Below are positions 1 to 11,659 of a stretch of DNA of 64,000 nt, in pieces; the first letter of the stretch is position 1, and each line of letters begins with the position of its first letter. Made by a program: the position numbers and the translations under genes. This DNA is from Mycocentrospora acerina (taxonomy: Eukaryota > Ascomycota > Dothideomycetes > Pleosporales): positions 63,107 through 127,106 of the forward strand of contig JAKUHH010000030.1 of assembly GCA_022701365.1 (NCBI GenBank), in the 5' to 3' direction. The notes below the pieces were generated by a model, which saw only the letters and a program-made list of their open reading frames with translations, had not been told where the DNA came from and did no database searches.

Positions 1-1508
1 GCTCTCATGCTGTTGAGATTGAATCTTCTAACTAAGTTTCACAAGCTGGACCTAAGTGAAGCCGGTAAATCAATGTTTTCGTCGGTCCGGGAGGAAATAT
101 TAGAACAACCCGATTAAATGTGATCCAAAATATCTCGTAACATTGGGTAAGCCACAAAAGCATGGTTTGTCCGTTAACTAAGAACATGAACCCTTTTCAG
201 CCCTAGGCAAGGATGTGACGGACACCAACTTCCCATCTCGCGGTGAAACCCACCAAGTGGATAACGCGTAAATTTAATAGATCATTTTGTAGATGGAGGT
301 CGTTTTCGAAATAAGCTGGATGTCAAATTAAGTTAATTGGATGGTATTTTGATGAGATGAGGAAAGAAGAGGATAGGAGTGGACTAGAGGAGTGCAAACC
401 TGATGATTATATCATTGCGTGCACACTACCTATATGATAGTATAGATGAGGAAAGTCCGTGCTGAGTCATCACCTATTACCGCAACCAATAAACTTGTGG
501 AGCCTTCATGGCGACCATCGCGAACTCTGTGCCCAACGTGCAAAACGATCGTTCATTCTTGAAAAGTTTTAATTGAATAGACACACCTTCAGGAACGAGC
601 CACCCAAAATTGTGGGGTATCCTGCAAACTTCAATTCGATAGAACGAATTCAATAAGCGTTAAATGTTTATATTAAGCCTTAGTGTTTCGTTCAAAAGTC
701 GGTATCGATCATGTTGCTTAGTGGCGAAGTCGATTGAAGTTGATTTCGTCAAAATTTTTGGCTTCTTTTACTCGTGTTTTAAATGCCAAAAATCATTGAC
801 TCGTGGGCAAGTCCACCAGACATATTACGAATACCCTATGGGAGAGTATCTCTATCATTTAAGCTTGTGCTTTTGCAGGCGCTCTCGTTGTATTGTGACT
901 CGTAGGCAGAATAGAGGAATGATCTCATCCTATAACTTGTAATTATTTACTCTGGTGCAGGCGGGCAGGCTGGAATTTTATCCACATTGAAGCAACCCGA
1001 ATATGTGAATTGGCTTCTTGAACAAGATGAAACTTGCGCATTATAACTTATATCGCCTATATTGTATGGAAAAGGATTTGTGAATATCCAGCCGTAGAAT
1101 CGAATCGTGGAAGTTTGACAAAACGTTGAGAGACACTGAGCTTGAGTCGTTTACAGAATGCGCGATCGAATGATAAACATCTACCTCGCGAAGGTTGTTC
1201 AAATTATCAGTGTAGTACAGCATATCAATATTGGAAATGGGTTATGAAATTATGCAACGAAGGAAAATCTTTCCTGCCTTTTGTGTGTACAACCAAGGCA
1301 AAACCTTGTCAATGTGCCATAGCTTTCACGTTGATTCAAGACTGCTCTTATCACAACAGTAAAAACATAAGAAAAAGATTTAAATGAGATTAGATGGAAC
1401 AATATGATAGAATTGATCCTAGGAATGATTTGGGCTCAGATGACGCAAAACAATGTTGAACCGTGTGTACAAAGTTAAACAATTGGATCAGTCCGATGCC
1501 GTTACGCT
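1..1508. other. Gene-free left edge
   Basis: No reading frame here shows a recognisable domain, and none extends convincingly through fungal splice signals. The open frames at 664-942 (+), 1041-1223 (-) and 1142-1387 (+) are short and have no family features. The right side borders the 3' end of the minus-strand CDF gene. Confidence 0.5.
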
Positions 1509-3072
1509 TCAAGACATCTCCTTCTTAGAAAAGAGGCGAAGTGCTCTAACACGTTCTTTTATAGATCGATTCTGTGTGACTTCATACAAAGGTTTATGTT
1601 CTTCCTTAATATCATGTTCATTCTCGTAGTCAACATGGACGTATGCCCGCTCAACGTCTGCGAGGCCTGTCATTATGAGCGGATGATTCATCAAGTAATT
1701 TGGAATTTTTTAACTCACCCTCAAGCTTCCGCTGAAGCGTCTGACTCACATCGTGAGTTATCTTTAGCGGTAGGTCTTCATCCATGACAATGTCTACTTC
1801 AACGTAGTAGTTTTGTCCAGCATGATATGCGCGACACTGTGATTGCGTCAGTAGCTGTGGATATATGCTTCAAAACAATGATTAAGTACCGTGTCGACTT
1901 TCTGAATGCGCGGATCATGGGTCAAGACTAGATAGACCAACTTTGAGATAAACTCTTTAGGTGCAGATTTGCCTACTAGAAGCCACACGTGGTCAAAAGC
2001 ATTTGCTGCCCATGACACAAGAATCAAGAGGCCAATTAGAATGGCTCCAATTGGGTCGATGTACCAGACGACGCGACTTCCAACGATAGACATGGCCAGG
2101 CCAAAGGCATTTACAACAATGTCGTTCCGGTGGTCAATGAAGAACACATGCACCGATGGATATCGTCGATAAAGGAAACAATAGGCGCATAGCGAACTTT
2201 TCGCAAAAACTAAGATAGTTATTCTACTGGAACAAAGGTAGTAATTTCTGGAATGTCTTACTCGCTACACTCACGAATATGATCGGGATGATTTGCAGCT
2301 CCTCTGACTTCTTTGCGCCGGCGCCGAGGGCTCTTCCAGACTCGATCTTGATTTTTGTTAATACCTGAGTAATGGTTCAAGGTAGTGGTTCTTACAATCA
2401 GCTGTATGGCAACGGTAGTCATCAAGCAGCAGAACATGATGATACCAATAGTCTCGATACGAGTCCTACCAACAGGGTATTTATAAATACTTGGCCGTGC
2501 CGCCATTCGGCTAGTGATGAGCATTACACATGAAGATACAAGATCCATGAAAGCATCGGCCGCTGTTGCGAATAAAGATAGTGATCCTGTAGAGACGGCA
2601 GCATACATCTGGATGATGAAAAGGCAGAAATTGACGAGGAAAGAGGCATTCACGGCGAGTTTGACTTTCGGACCATTCTCTAGATCGTCAAGAGCAGCTA
2701 GGCGCTCCTCATCGCCACTCTGGAGAAACTGATCAATTAGTGCATTCTGCCGCGTATAAAACTTCTACATTGAATTAATGCAGTGCTCTTTGAGTAAGTG
2801 TGCCCACAAACCTTCATGCGCTTCTCATTTGCCTGCGGATGATCCGCCTTCATCTGTGCCTGGGTTACATTCGGCCGGCGGTAACGGCCAAGATCTAGAG
2901 GGTCAGCACTTCTAATCGTGCGAACGCCATCTTCGTTGCCCAAATGTGTCGTCGCAGTCGTCACGTGTGATAGTTGCTCAGTTGCGTTTGTAGGTGATAA
3001 AGGGGTAGTTGTTCGAGATTGTGTTTGATTGATCTCTTGACGGTGCGAAAGCTCGTCGTTACGGGCTGACAT
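1509..3072 (-). CDS. Cation diffusion facilitator (CDF) metal efflux transporter, DxxxD (Mn/Fe-like) type
   Basis: Six exons on the minus strand, complement of 1509-1666, 1719-1836, 1890-2209, 2262-2346, 2396-2764 and 2812-3072, join in frame to 436 residues. The hydrophilic N-terminus (about 1-125) precedes the membrane domain. TM2 carries ADAFMD (Asp157/Asp161) and TM5 carries IDHRND (Asp264/Asp268), the paired acidic metal site of CDF proton antiporters. The C-terminal cytosolic domain includes AYHAGQNYYVEVDIVMDED and ends near HVDYENEHDIKEEH, typical of fungal CDF proteins. Zinc CDFs usually have HxxxD at these sites; DxxxD is the pattern described for Mn-type CDFs, so manganese or iron is the inferred substrate. 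Another start is possible: an ATG at 3136 with a 52-nt intron (3066-3117) would add four residues and stay in frame. The neighbour across a 1.5-kb divergent spacer is a ZIP uptake transporter. Confidence 0.88.
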
Positions 3073-4605
3073 GACCGTTAGTGATAATGAAGATCAGAAA
3101 AGATCAGAGGGTCTTACAATGAAGTTCGGAAGACATGTCGGTTGGCAATAACATGGGACGTTTTTTTGAATACGCAAGTCGATTGTTAAAAAAATATGGG
3201 TATTCCTCAATTGTGCCTGGGGAACGAAGTAATAAACCTCAAGCAAATTACCCGTGAGACACTACTTCGCATTCAGAAGGCTTGTTTTCATGCCTCAGAG
3301 TCATGAGGGAGATGATGGTATCGAGCAAAAGGCATATTGCGACGTAAATCTGTAGCATGCTGTGATGGATGTAGAAAAAAGTGGTGCTTGAAACCTAATG
3401 AGCATCCATGAGGCTTCTCATGCAAGCCATATTCCTCAGAGTAAGTTTTAAGACATATTAGACTACATCTCGACGCCACATCATATACCGCGGAGAGGTC
3501 ACTGATAAAATGTTCGTTTGTACAAAGCCAAGGCAGCAATCGATGGCCTGGAACACAAAGATGGTGCGGGAAGCTTACTCGGTTTTAAGCAATCTCAGCG
3601 AGTACAAACTAAAAAGAGTGGATCTGTCACAGTCGTGACAATGGATTGTTACAGCTAGGCGCGGGGTTGCAAGTGCACTCAGCGCCAACGACCGTGCTAG
3701 CCTGATTACCGAACATGCTAATGGCGGGAGGAACCGTTGTTGTGGCGTCCTCACTAAAACACCATTCTTCCACAATACTCTGCTCGGTCAAATGAAGTTT
3801 CAGACTTCCTCAGCCAAACAAAGTGCGAAACCAGCTTTGTGTTGCCGATCACGACGAGGCTGCTGTGAAACATCAGATTGGCTAGTGAACTACGCACGTT
3901 GATGTTTTCGAACTTGAGATGCAGCAGAACTCTCCAAGACGATGCATTGATGAATTGCTTATCCCCTCCACACCTTGAGGTGACCTCACCTGATGGAAGC
4001 AACTCCAGAGCCGCAACGCTTTGAGCCGCATCATAGTGGATTTTCAACCCCAGAGATTACCCCAACGTGCCGAGCCAATGCTTCATTTTGCCTAGCACGT
4101 CAGATGTCTGCCAATGATCTTGGATGCTTGTGCAGTCATCAATGTTCGTTCATGGCCTTGAGATGCCCTGCTAATGCTTTTTTTATGGTACCCACGTTCC
4201 TGTAACAAGCGTTGCTGACGATTTCGGCAAGCGCCTGGATCATCACGCTCAGGTACGCAGGATTTATCCTTAGTCCACGATTTGAAGTCTAGTTCACTGC
4301 ATTATCGTATCATCGAATCTCACATGTTCTATGGGTATGCTGCTTAATCAGGATTAGGCTGGTAGTCGAAGTAGTGCAGACAATGTGAAGCAGAACATAT
4401 AGTCTCATGATACCGAGGAGGCATCAAGTTTGGTCTCTCTCGCGACCAACTCGTTCGACGCTCTCTGGAAGAGTACCTGTTCCTTGCTTCCTTCATTTTG
4501 TTCTGTTTGTCTACCGTCGCTGGCGACAAGACTTCTAGCCAGCCTAATTTCCCTTCCAGTATAATTCTTGTTTAATTTCCTTCATCATATCTAATACCAA
4601 CCAAA
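3073..4605. promoter_or_regulatory. Divergent spacer between CDF and ZIP genes
   Basis: This 1.5-kb stretch separates the starts of the CDF (minus) and ZIP (plus) genes and must hold both promoters. It contains short open frames (for example 3288-3539, 3575-3775 and 3754-4047 on minus, 3993-4205 on plus), but none has a recognised domain or continues through convincing splice sites. A degraded gene in the middle is possible but not supported. A pyrimidine-rich stretch and an ACCAACCAAAATG start context lie just before the ZIP ATG. Confidence 0.4.
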
Positions 4606-5968
4606 ATGGACAGTATGCAAAAGCCAATTTGTGGAAGTGAGAAGGACGGGGCTGTTTATGACTTCCCTCTTCACGTTGGTGCAGTGTGTGAGTATACTTA
4701 CTGAGCTCGAGTCCTCCACAATTAATTGCTCATGCAGTCATTGTTTTCATCGCTTCCATTGGAGGTGCTGGGTTTCCAGTCGTCGCGAAGAAAGTCCGGT
4801 GGATGAAGATTCCACCAAAGATCTTCTTCTTCTGCAAGCATTTCGGTACCGGTGTCTTGATTGCAACTGCATTCGTTCATGTAAGCGCGAAGATGGCGCC
4901 TTCAGCTTCAACTACTGACACGCACAGCTTCTACCTACCGCCTTCACATCCCTCAACGACCCATGTCTACCAGACCTTTTTACCAAAAAGTACCCCGCTA
5001 TACCTGGTGTGATCATGATGGGCTCTCTCTTCATTCTCTTCGTTATTGAAATGTGGCTCAATGCGAAAACTGGCGGTCACAGCCACGGCAGTGCCACAGG
5101 CAACGAATTCGCGGGCGGACCTCCACCCCCAGGAATAAAAGCTGCCTTCAACAACCCCACACAGAAGCGAAACAGCTACGACTCACAAAAGACCATGTTG
5201 ACGATTCGAGACGACAAAAAGGGATGGGTCGAGAATGTATACCCTACCAACAAATTCGACTTCCCCAACGACAACGAGTTGGAGCCGCGATCCGAGATGC
5301 CGCCCTGGTTCATTGTCTTCTACGAGCAATACGTCCGTCAGCGCGAAGAGCTGGTCGATATTGTGAGCCGCGTGGCACCTATCAAGCCCAAGCAGCAACT
5401 GCAGATCTCGCAGGAAAGCGATAATGGCGCCGTGTCATACTTTGACGAAGACCCGGAGCAAGCGGTTGATCCTCTGGTTCTGAAGAAGCAATCCATGCAA
5501 ATCACTCTTATCGAGGGCGGTATTCTCTTCCACTCCGTCTTCGTGGGCATGACTGTTTCCATCACCTCGGAAGGGTTCGTCATCTTGCTTATTGCTATCG
5601 TCTTCCACCAGATGTTCGAGGGACTCGGTCTTGGATCTCGCATTGCGGCTGTTCCCTACCCTCGCGACAGCTGGAAACCATGGGCTCTTGTTGTGGCTTT
5701 TGGAACAACGGCTCCTATTGGTCAAGCTATTGGTCTGTTCACGCGCGGTTCGTACGATCCAAACAGTGCTTTTGGTCTCATCATCGTTGGTGTCTTCAAC
5801 GCCATCTCGTCTGGCCTTTTAATCTACGCTGCTCTTGTTGACCTGCTTGCCGAGGACTTCCTCTCTGAGGAGGCTAATCATAACTTGACTGGCAGGGATA
5901 AGACAACCGCCTTCATCTACGTTCTGATGGGTGCAGCTGGTATGAGTATCGTGGGTGCGTTTGCATAA
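4606..5968 (+). CDS. ZIP family zinc/iron uptake transporter
   Basis: Exons 4606-4687, 4738-4880 and 4928-5968 join in frame to 421 residues. ZIP proteins import Zn2+ (sometimes Fe2+) into the cytosol. TM1 (GAVFIVFIASIGGAGFP), TM2 (KHFGTGVLIATAFVH) and TM3 (GVIMMGSLFILFVIEMWL) are followed by a long variable loop that begins with a short His-rich element (GGHSHG). The signature metal-site helices are TM4 with EGGILFHSVFVGM and TM5 with FHQMFEGLGLGSRIAA, where the His and Glu residues are the family metal ligands. Three further hydrophobic segments complete eight TMs. The length is normal for fungal Zrt1/Zrt2-like proteins. The usual start context and short introns are present. It converges on the sugar transporter downstream and diverges from the CDF gene. 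Confidence 0.92.
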
Positions 5969-7253
5969 GTTGTGTCTGTATCTAATGAAGTTTCACAACA
6001 TTTCGAAGTAATGACATTTACTATACATTGCGAATGATAACGAACAAGGGAATACGATATCTTACTCTCTTTTAAATAAAAACAGCAAAAGGGACATCGC
6101 AGGGCGGCAGTGTAGTGAAAGCCAGATGACTAGGATTGTCGTAGATTTGTCGACAATCGTACTTGAAGTGTAGACTCAACGGGCTCAATGTAGTAATCCC
6201 CCATTGATTCTTGCATGAAATTTATTTGTCGTATGTTAAAGCGAACTGATAGTAATAACATCTTCTGCGCATGTCACAGCTTATGTTCCTCCTAGAACTT
6301 CCTTAACCTCTATGAAATGTCCATCTCCACTTCCAACCATTCACAGCAACTCCACAAACCACAGCGCAAGGTATCATGATCTATTCAACAGCACAGCTAG
6401 CAGCATGGCTTGAATTAAACGTGACGATGATGAGAAGATACCCAAACACACATAAATTTCCCTTTATAATCGGCATCAACCTTCCCCTACACCAGCAAGC
6501 TACCTGCGACGCGAATTAGCCAACTAAGATATCAACTAGTAGAAATTCAATTAAACAAAAGTCCCAACAATCAGATTTAGAGTAGCAGTGTAGAGTGGCC
6601 GTGTATATCTTACAGCAGGAATGAAGCCTCGCCTTGATCGAACCCTTAGCTCGCCGACTATTTTCCGATTTGACAAGTTTATGCGACATCTTGTTTCCAT
6701 ATTCACATTCCATAGATAGCGCTTTCTAAAAGGTATATTGCAAAGCTCTTGGATTACGTAGTCAATAGTCGAAAGAGGGGTGAAGATATCTTCCTAGCTA
6801 TCAACCCTGATACATATTTCATTTTTCGCAGGAGCCTTTCTTGACCATGGAAGAAAGACTACGTGTGCTGGGAACAGGGATGTTTTAGGTTGAGAAGTGA
6901 TGCATAAGAAAAAGAATCCTATCCTGATGGTTATGTTGATTGGATGGATTTGCTGGGCTTGCCTTGCAGTTTCAAGGGTGCTATCGTGAGATTGTATATC
7001 GCTATTGGTGAGTAGATGGTGACTATGAGAGTATTATAGGATAACGATTGAACGGTTCCCAGCTGCATGAATATCTCATCTAGGTTAAGGGATATAGAAT
7101 ATCGTGATGAAAGATCACAAATTTAGGCCTAATTCACGGCCAGAAACTCTTGTGTGTATATAAGTCTATCTAAGTGTTTCGATACCAATAAACAAATTCG
7201 CTTGTATTCCACTATCTCTTGAGTTAAGATACACCCACCCATCTTCGCTTCTA
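5969..7253. other. Convergent 3' spacer
   Basis: This is the tail-to-tail region between the ZIP (+) and sugar transporter (-) genes. It is AT-rich and holds no convincing gene; the one 65-codon open frame (6516-6713, minus) has no recognisable content. AATAAA-like sites (for example near 6075) could serve polyadenylation of the ZIP gene. Confidence 0.5.
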
Positions 7254-8896
7254 CTAAGCACTCAATTCAGTGACCTCATGCCTTCCTACCTTCTCCTCGC
7301 CCGCCAGCTCGCTCTCGTCAAAGAATCCATACTGTCTCTGCATAGCCTCAATACCATGTTCATCCAAGAACGGTAACTCTTTCGCAGCCTTGACATAACT
7401 AATATTCTCAAGGTGGCCCTTTGCAAAGATGAGATCGATTTCCTCGAGACTGCGCATCTTGGTCTCAGGGTAGAAGATGTATATAAAGGGCAGGAAGCAG
7501 GCATTCACCACAGCGAAGAAGAGGTATGTGCCCCATCCAATGTTGGAGATCATCACGGGGGTGATCATTACAACGACAAAGTTGAAGAGCCAGTTTGTGC
7601 ATGTCGACACTGCGTTTGCTTTTCCGCGTGTCTTGACGGGGTTGATTTCTGCAGGGTACAGCCATGGGAGGGGGAGCCATGTTGCACCGAAGAAGGCAAT
7701 GTATGTGAACAAGCCGACGGCGGCACCTTTGGCGGCACTCGCTGTGCCTGGGATAAGGGCACCGGCAACAAGCACCATGGAGAGACCTTGGCCTACGGTG
7801 CCGATGAGGAACAGCTTGCGTCGACCGGTGCGTTCGATGATAAACCAGGATGTGGTTGCGAAAATGGAGTAGATGATCATGTTGATGCCGCCAAGTAGCA
7901 TGGACATGTCGTGGCTGGCGCCGATGGAGTTTTCGAACAGGAGTGGGAAGAAGTAGATGACTGCGTTGCAGCCGCCAATTTGTTGCATGAGCTGGGAAGA
8001 TGCGCCGAGCATCATACGTCGGAAGTGTTGCGTCTTGCCATTTGTGAATAGAGCACTGAATGGAGTATTGCCGCCGTTGTGGCCTGAAGCTCGAATGGAA
8101 TCCATGATGATGTGGGCTTCGAGGCGGGTCTCCTCATCATCGATTGATAGGCCGCGAAGGGCAGCGATGACATTGACGGCGTCTTCGTGACGATCTTTGG
8201 TCAGGAGCCAGCGCGGAGACTCTGGCAACCATATGGGGCCAAGGAGGATGACGAAGGCGAAGACGATTTGGAATGCGATTGGAAAGCGCCATGTGAGCTC
8301 GTCAGGGCCATATGAGCAGCCAAAGTCAGTCCAGTATGCAATGAGCGTACCGAACGCAATGACACCACCTTCGATGCAGATGAGTAGTCCGCGATTCTTC
8401 GTCTTTGAGCACTCAGCCTGGTATGTGGGAATGGTAGCGGTGTTCATTCCGTTGCCAACACCTGTCACAACACGACCAATGATGAACTGGGCTGTTGCTG
8501 CATGTCCCTTTATAGCAGTGACCTGAATGATTGTACCCAGAATCATGATAGCCGCGCCAATCATGATAGCTTTGCGACGACCAAGATAGTCACCGAAGAG
8601 CAGCATTCCAACTGCACCGAGCAGACAACCAATCTCATAGATGGCCGTCACGAAGCCTTGCCATGTTGAGTTGTTATGAGTTTCTGGGAAGTACAACATG
8701 AATGGCTCTGCTGATATGATGCCTGACATGACTCCCTCTGCGAGAAATGTTAGCACCAGTTACTTTCAAGTCCAAGAAGGAAGCACTTACGATCATATCC
8801 AAAGAGAAGAAACCCGGTCGTGGCCACCACTGAGACTGCTGTACTCAGTGGTCTGCCCTTCAACCCCATGAACGTGGGATGCGAAGTGTCTGACAT
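7254..8896 (-). CDS. MFS sugar porter (hexose transporter-like)
   Basis: Two exons, complement of 7254-8737 and 8791-8896, give 529 residues. The 53-nt intron splits the diagnostic GYDQGVMSGIIS motif after TM1, which confirms the join and places the true start at 8896 rather than at the Met inside exon 2. Sugar-porter signatures follow in order: GDYLGRRKA in loop 2-3, GRVVTGVGNG in TM4, LPESPRWLL at the end of TM6, QQIGGCNAVIYF in TM7, and PETKMRSLEEID after TM12. About 12 TMs are expected. The family moves hexoses or related polyols by proton symport across the plasma membrane; the exact sugar cannot be read from the sequence. The upstream 934 bp separates it from the T-protein gene. Confidence 0.93.
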
Positions 8897-9830
8897 CTTC
8901 ACGTTCTGTGCCACTGTAGTCTTCACTCAAGGATTACAATGTAGACTGTGAGAACTCTTGGTCTGAACTGAGACCAAGAGGAGAGGGTGGGCGTGAAGAT
9001 CAGGCAAGAAGTGAAAATTTATACATTGGGCTACCGCTACACTTATCATCCTACACGTAGCCATGATACGTTCGCCCAAGTACCGATGTCTTCAAGTGCG
9101 GGGGAATAGTACATCGCCAGTGTAACGTCACTAAAGAAAAACATGCCTGCAACCCCAACAACACTCCCCCCATGGGGGAAGTCAATGTGGATCTTATCCT
9201 GGCTTAGATAGCGTTGGACGATCCACACAAGTTGATGTTTGGGTACAAATTGCATGTGCCGAGGCAGGGCTCTCCAGTGTTGCCGTTTCAAGAGTGCCAG
9301 GCAACGCCAGCCGCTGCGAGGCTGTTGGTGGATTCCGGGCGCTTACTGCATGCGAACATGGGTGTCATCGCGGAGTTCACCCGTGAGGCCCGCGGCAAGG
9401 GCTTCATGTGATGCAACGCGGGAAAACGTCTTCAGCCCCACCCGTAGTTGTGACGCTTGGCTGGCATGTGATGAGAAAAATTCGATGCGAGGCTGGGGCG
9501 AGGTTGAAAAAGTCGAGAGAAGCGAGAGAAGCGAGGTCAACGGAGATGTAGTGTTGTGAGATTCGCCACTTCCCGAGGTCAGATCTGCTGGGCTAGCGGG
9601 CACTAGAGGGCCTTAACTCGATGTCACCTCTGCCTTGTTTGCATATCACGCGTCAATTCGACTTTTTGATGCCCAGCACAGTGCAAACCGACTTTCACGG
9701 GCAAAAAATGTGCGTCACCTTTCAGCTCATTGCACTGTAGCAGAGACAAATAGCTATAGGTTGGTGCGACGCGCATCAAAGACACAGGCACGAGTATTTG
9801 GGGAGTGAATAGATATCGCCTGCTCACAAC
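8897..9830 (-). promoter_or_regulatory. Upstream region of the sugar transporter
   Basis: This interval lies before the transporter start and after the T-protein stop, both on the minus strand. It contains no recognised gene; open frames at 9046-9291, 9214-9559 and 9343-9603 lack domain features. A G/C palindrome CCCCCATGGGGG sits at about 9168-9180, and G-rich GTGGGG-type motifs nearby could bind a CreA/Mig1-like carbon repressor, which is only inference. Confidence 0.35.
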
Positions 9831-11278
9831 CTACGCCTTTGCAGTCGTCGTCTGCTTGAAGTATTTGGCAGCAACAAAAGGCATTTTGGTGACGACCGCC
9901 TTCCTCTTCTTTCCGCGGACTACAACGTCAACTTCTGTCCCTGCCTTGTGCATGCCGTCCTTGATGTATCCCATGGAGATGTTCTTCTTCAGCGTCGGTG
10001 ACGGGCACCCAGACGTGATGTTACCAATCTCCTCGCCCGCCTCGTTGACAATCTTGGCGCCCTCGCGAGCCGGCGCGCCTTGGACGACAAGGCCAATTCG
10101 GCGCCGTGTCACACCACCGCCCTCGGACTTCTTCTTCAGCTGCTGCAAGATGACAGAGTCGCCGTAGAATCCGCCCTTTGCGCGGCGCTCCTTGCCAATG
10201 ATCCAGGAGAGGCCTGCCTCGACGGGCGTGGTGGTGTCATCCAGATCGTGGCCGTACAGACACATGCCCGCCTCCAGACGCAGAGTGTCGCGTGCGCCGA
10301 GTCCAGCGAACCGCAGCTCGTCCTTGGCAGAGTCGAGCAGGAACTGGGTGACGGCCTCGGTGGCATACGCGGGAATGCTGATCTCGAAGCCATCCTCGCC
10401 CGTGTAGCCTGCGCGGCTGACGAGGACCTCGGCGTCGGTGCCCTTGATGGTAGCAGGAGTGCACTGCCCAAAGTACAGCGACTTAAGACCGTCGACTGAC
10501 TTCTCCTCGAGCACACGGGCGAGGATGTCGGCAGAAAGAGGGCCTTGCAGGGCAATGAGGCCCTGGCCGTCGAGAACATTCCACTCGACTGGCTGGTCAG
10601 GGTGCTCGCTCTTCCACGTCTGCAGCTGTTCGGTCAGGTACGCCGTGTCCTTCTCCCTGCAGCCGGCATTGGTGACGACATAGAACTTGCCAGGGAGGCG
10701 GGCAATGACGGTGTCGTCTACAATGCCGCCAGTCTCGGGGTGGAGGAGGGTCGAGAGGGTCGACTGGTGCTCGGGGAGCGAGGAGAGGGCCGAGGGCGTG
10801 ATGCGCTCAAGGAAGGCTTCGGCGCCGGCGCCAGAGAAGTGATGCTGGACCCTGGTGGCTGTCAGTCGCCCGTTCTGAGTGTGGAGAGCAGCGTGCATCT
10901 TTACATGTGGCCGACATCGAACAAGCTGGCCTTTTCCCTGGTCCAGTTGTGCGAGTCGATGATGCTCTGGTCGCTGTACTGCACGGGCATGTAGTAGCCG
11001 CCAAAGGGCACAAACTTTGCGCCGTGCTTGCTGTGCAGCTCGTACAGGCCCGTCTTGCCCAATTGCTCCTTGGGGGCCTCGGACGATGCAAAGCGCACCG
11101 CCTGCTGTTGTTTTTGTTGCAGTTGTTGCTGCGGTTGCTGCTGTGCAGGCTTGCGGGGCCGTGCTGCCAGAACGCGAGTCGACAGGTGGGCGCGCTGGGA
11201 GCATTCTGGCCGCAGCATGCGCAGCACAGCGCCACTCGAGGCCGGGCGCATCGCGGCAACTACTTGCTTTGACGCCAT
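9831..11278 (-). CDS. GCV1: Glycine cleavage system T-protein (aminomethyltransferase), mitochondrial
   Basis: Exons are complement of 9831-10851 and 10905-11278, giving 464 residues. The 53-nt intron splits the Met codon in FDVGHMVQHHFSG, a conserved junction of the folate-binding domain. The protein transfers the aminomethyl carbon from lipoylated H-protein to tetrahydrofolate, releasing ammonia. The N-terminus is basic and Ser/Arg/Ala-rich (MASKQVVAAMRPASSG) as expected for a mitochondrial targeting sequence, and runs into a glutamine-rich tract around residues 43-57. Family signatures include GLYELHSKHGAKFVPFGGY, RAGYTGEDGFEISIP, LGARDTLRLEAGMCLYGHD and GNITSGCPSP. An in-frame upstream ATG at 11386 exists, but the ATG at 11278 gives the better targeting peptide. 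It diverges from the V-ATPase subunit C gene across 381 bp. Confidence 0.95.
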
Positions 11279-11659
11279 TGTTGGGTGTGAGCGCTGGGCG
11301 ATGGAGAATGGCAGGGCAGGAGCAGTGGTGGCAGCAATACTGCCGGCCGCAGCAGAGCCCCAGCATATATTATACTTTTGTAGCAATCGCTATTCCGACG
11401 GATAGTCGCGGCGGGCGCTCCGCCTAGCTGTCGCAAGGCCAATGACGCAGCACGCAGCACGCTAGCGGGCATCCAAGCTCGACGAGTGCTTGTCAAGCTT
11501 GCCCAACCAGCCAACCCACCTGCATCTCGGCGGCCGTGACAGCGATAGATAGCCTCATCCAGCCAAAAGATCCCCGCCGCCCCCGTTCCTGCCATTGTTG
11601 CAGTAATAGTAGTAGCTGCTGTTGCCGTTGTTGTCGTCGCCGCCACCGCCGCCGCCGCC
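11279..11659. promoter_or_regulatory. Bidirectional promoter, T-protein / V-ATPase C
   Basis: The 381-bp head-to-head spacer must contain both promoters and both 5' leaders. The last 80 bases before the V-ATPase ATG are built of GCTGTTG/GTTGTC and GCC-type triplet runs, ending in (GCC)n directly before ATG. Such compositional runs are likely untranslated leader. No TATA box is obvious next to either start. Confidence 0.6.

Noticed and set aside
3288..4205. Possible gene between CDF and ZIP
   Set aside because: Frames on both strands are short with stops, and no splice combination gave a recognisable protein.
7413..7898. 161-codon plus-strand open frame
   Set aside because: Antisense to the sugar transporter, with no recognisable content of its own.
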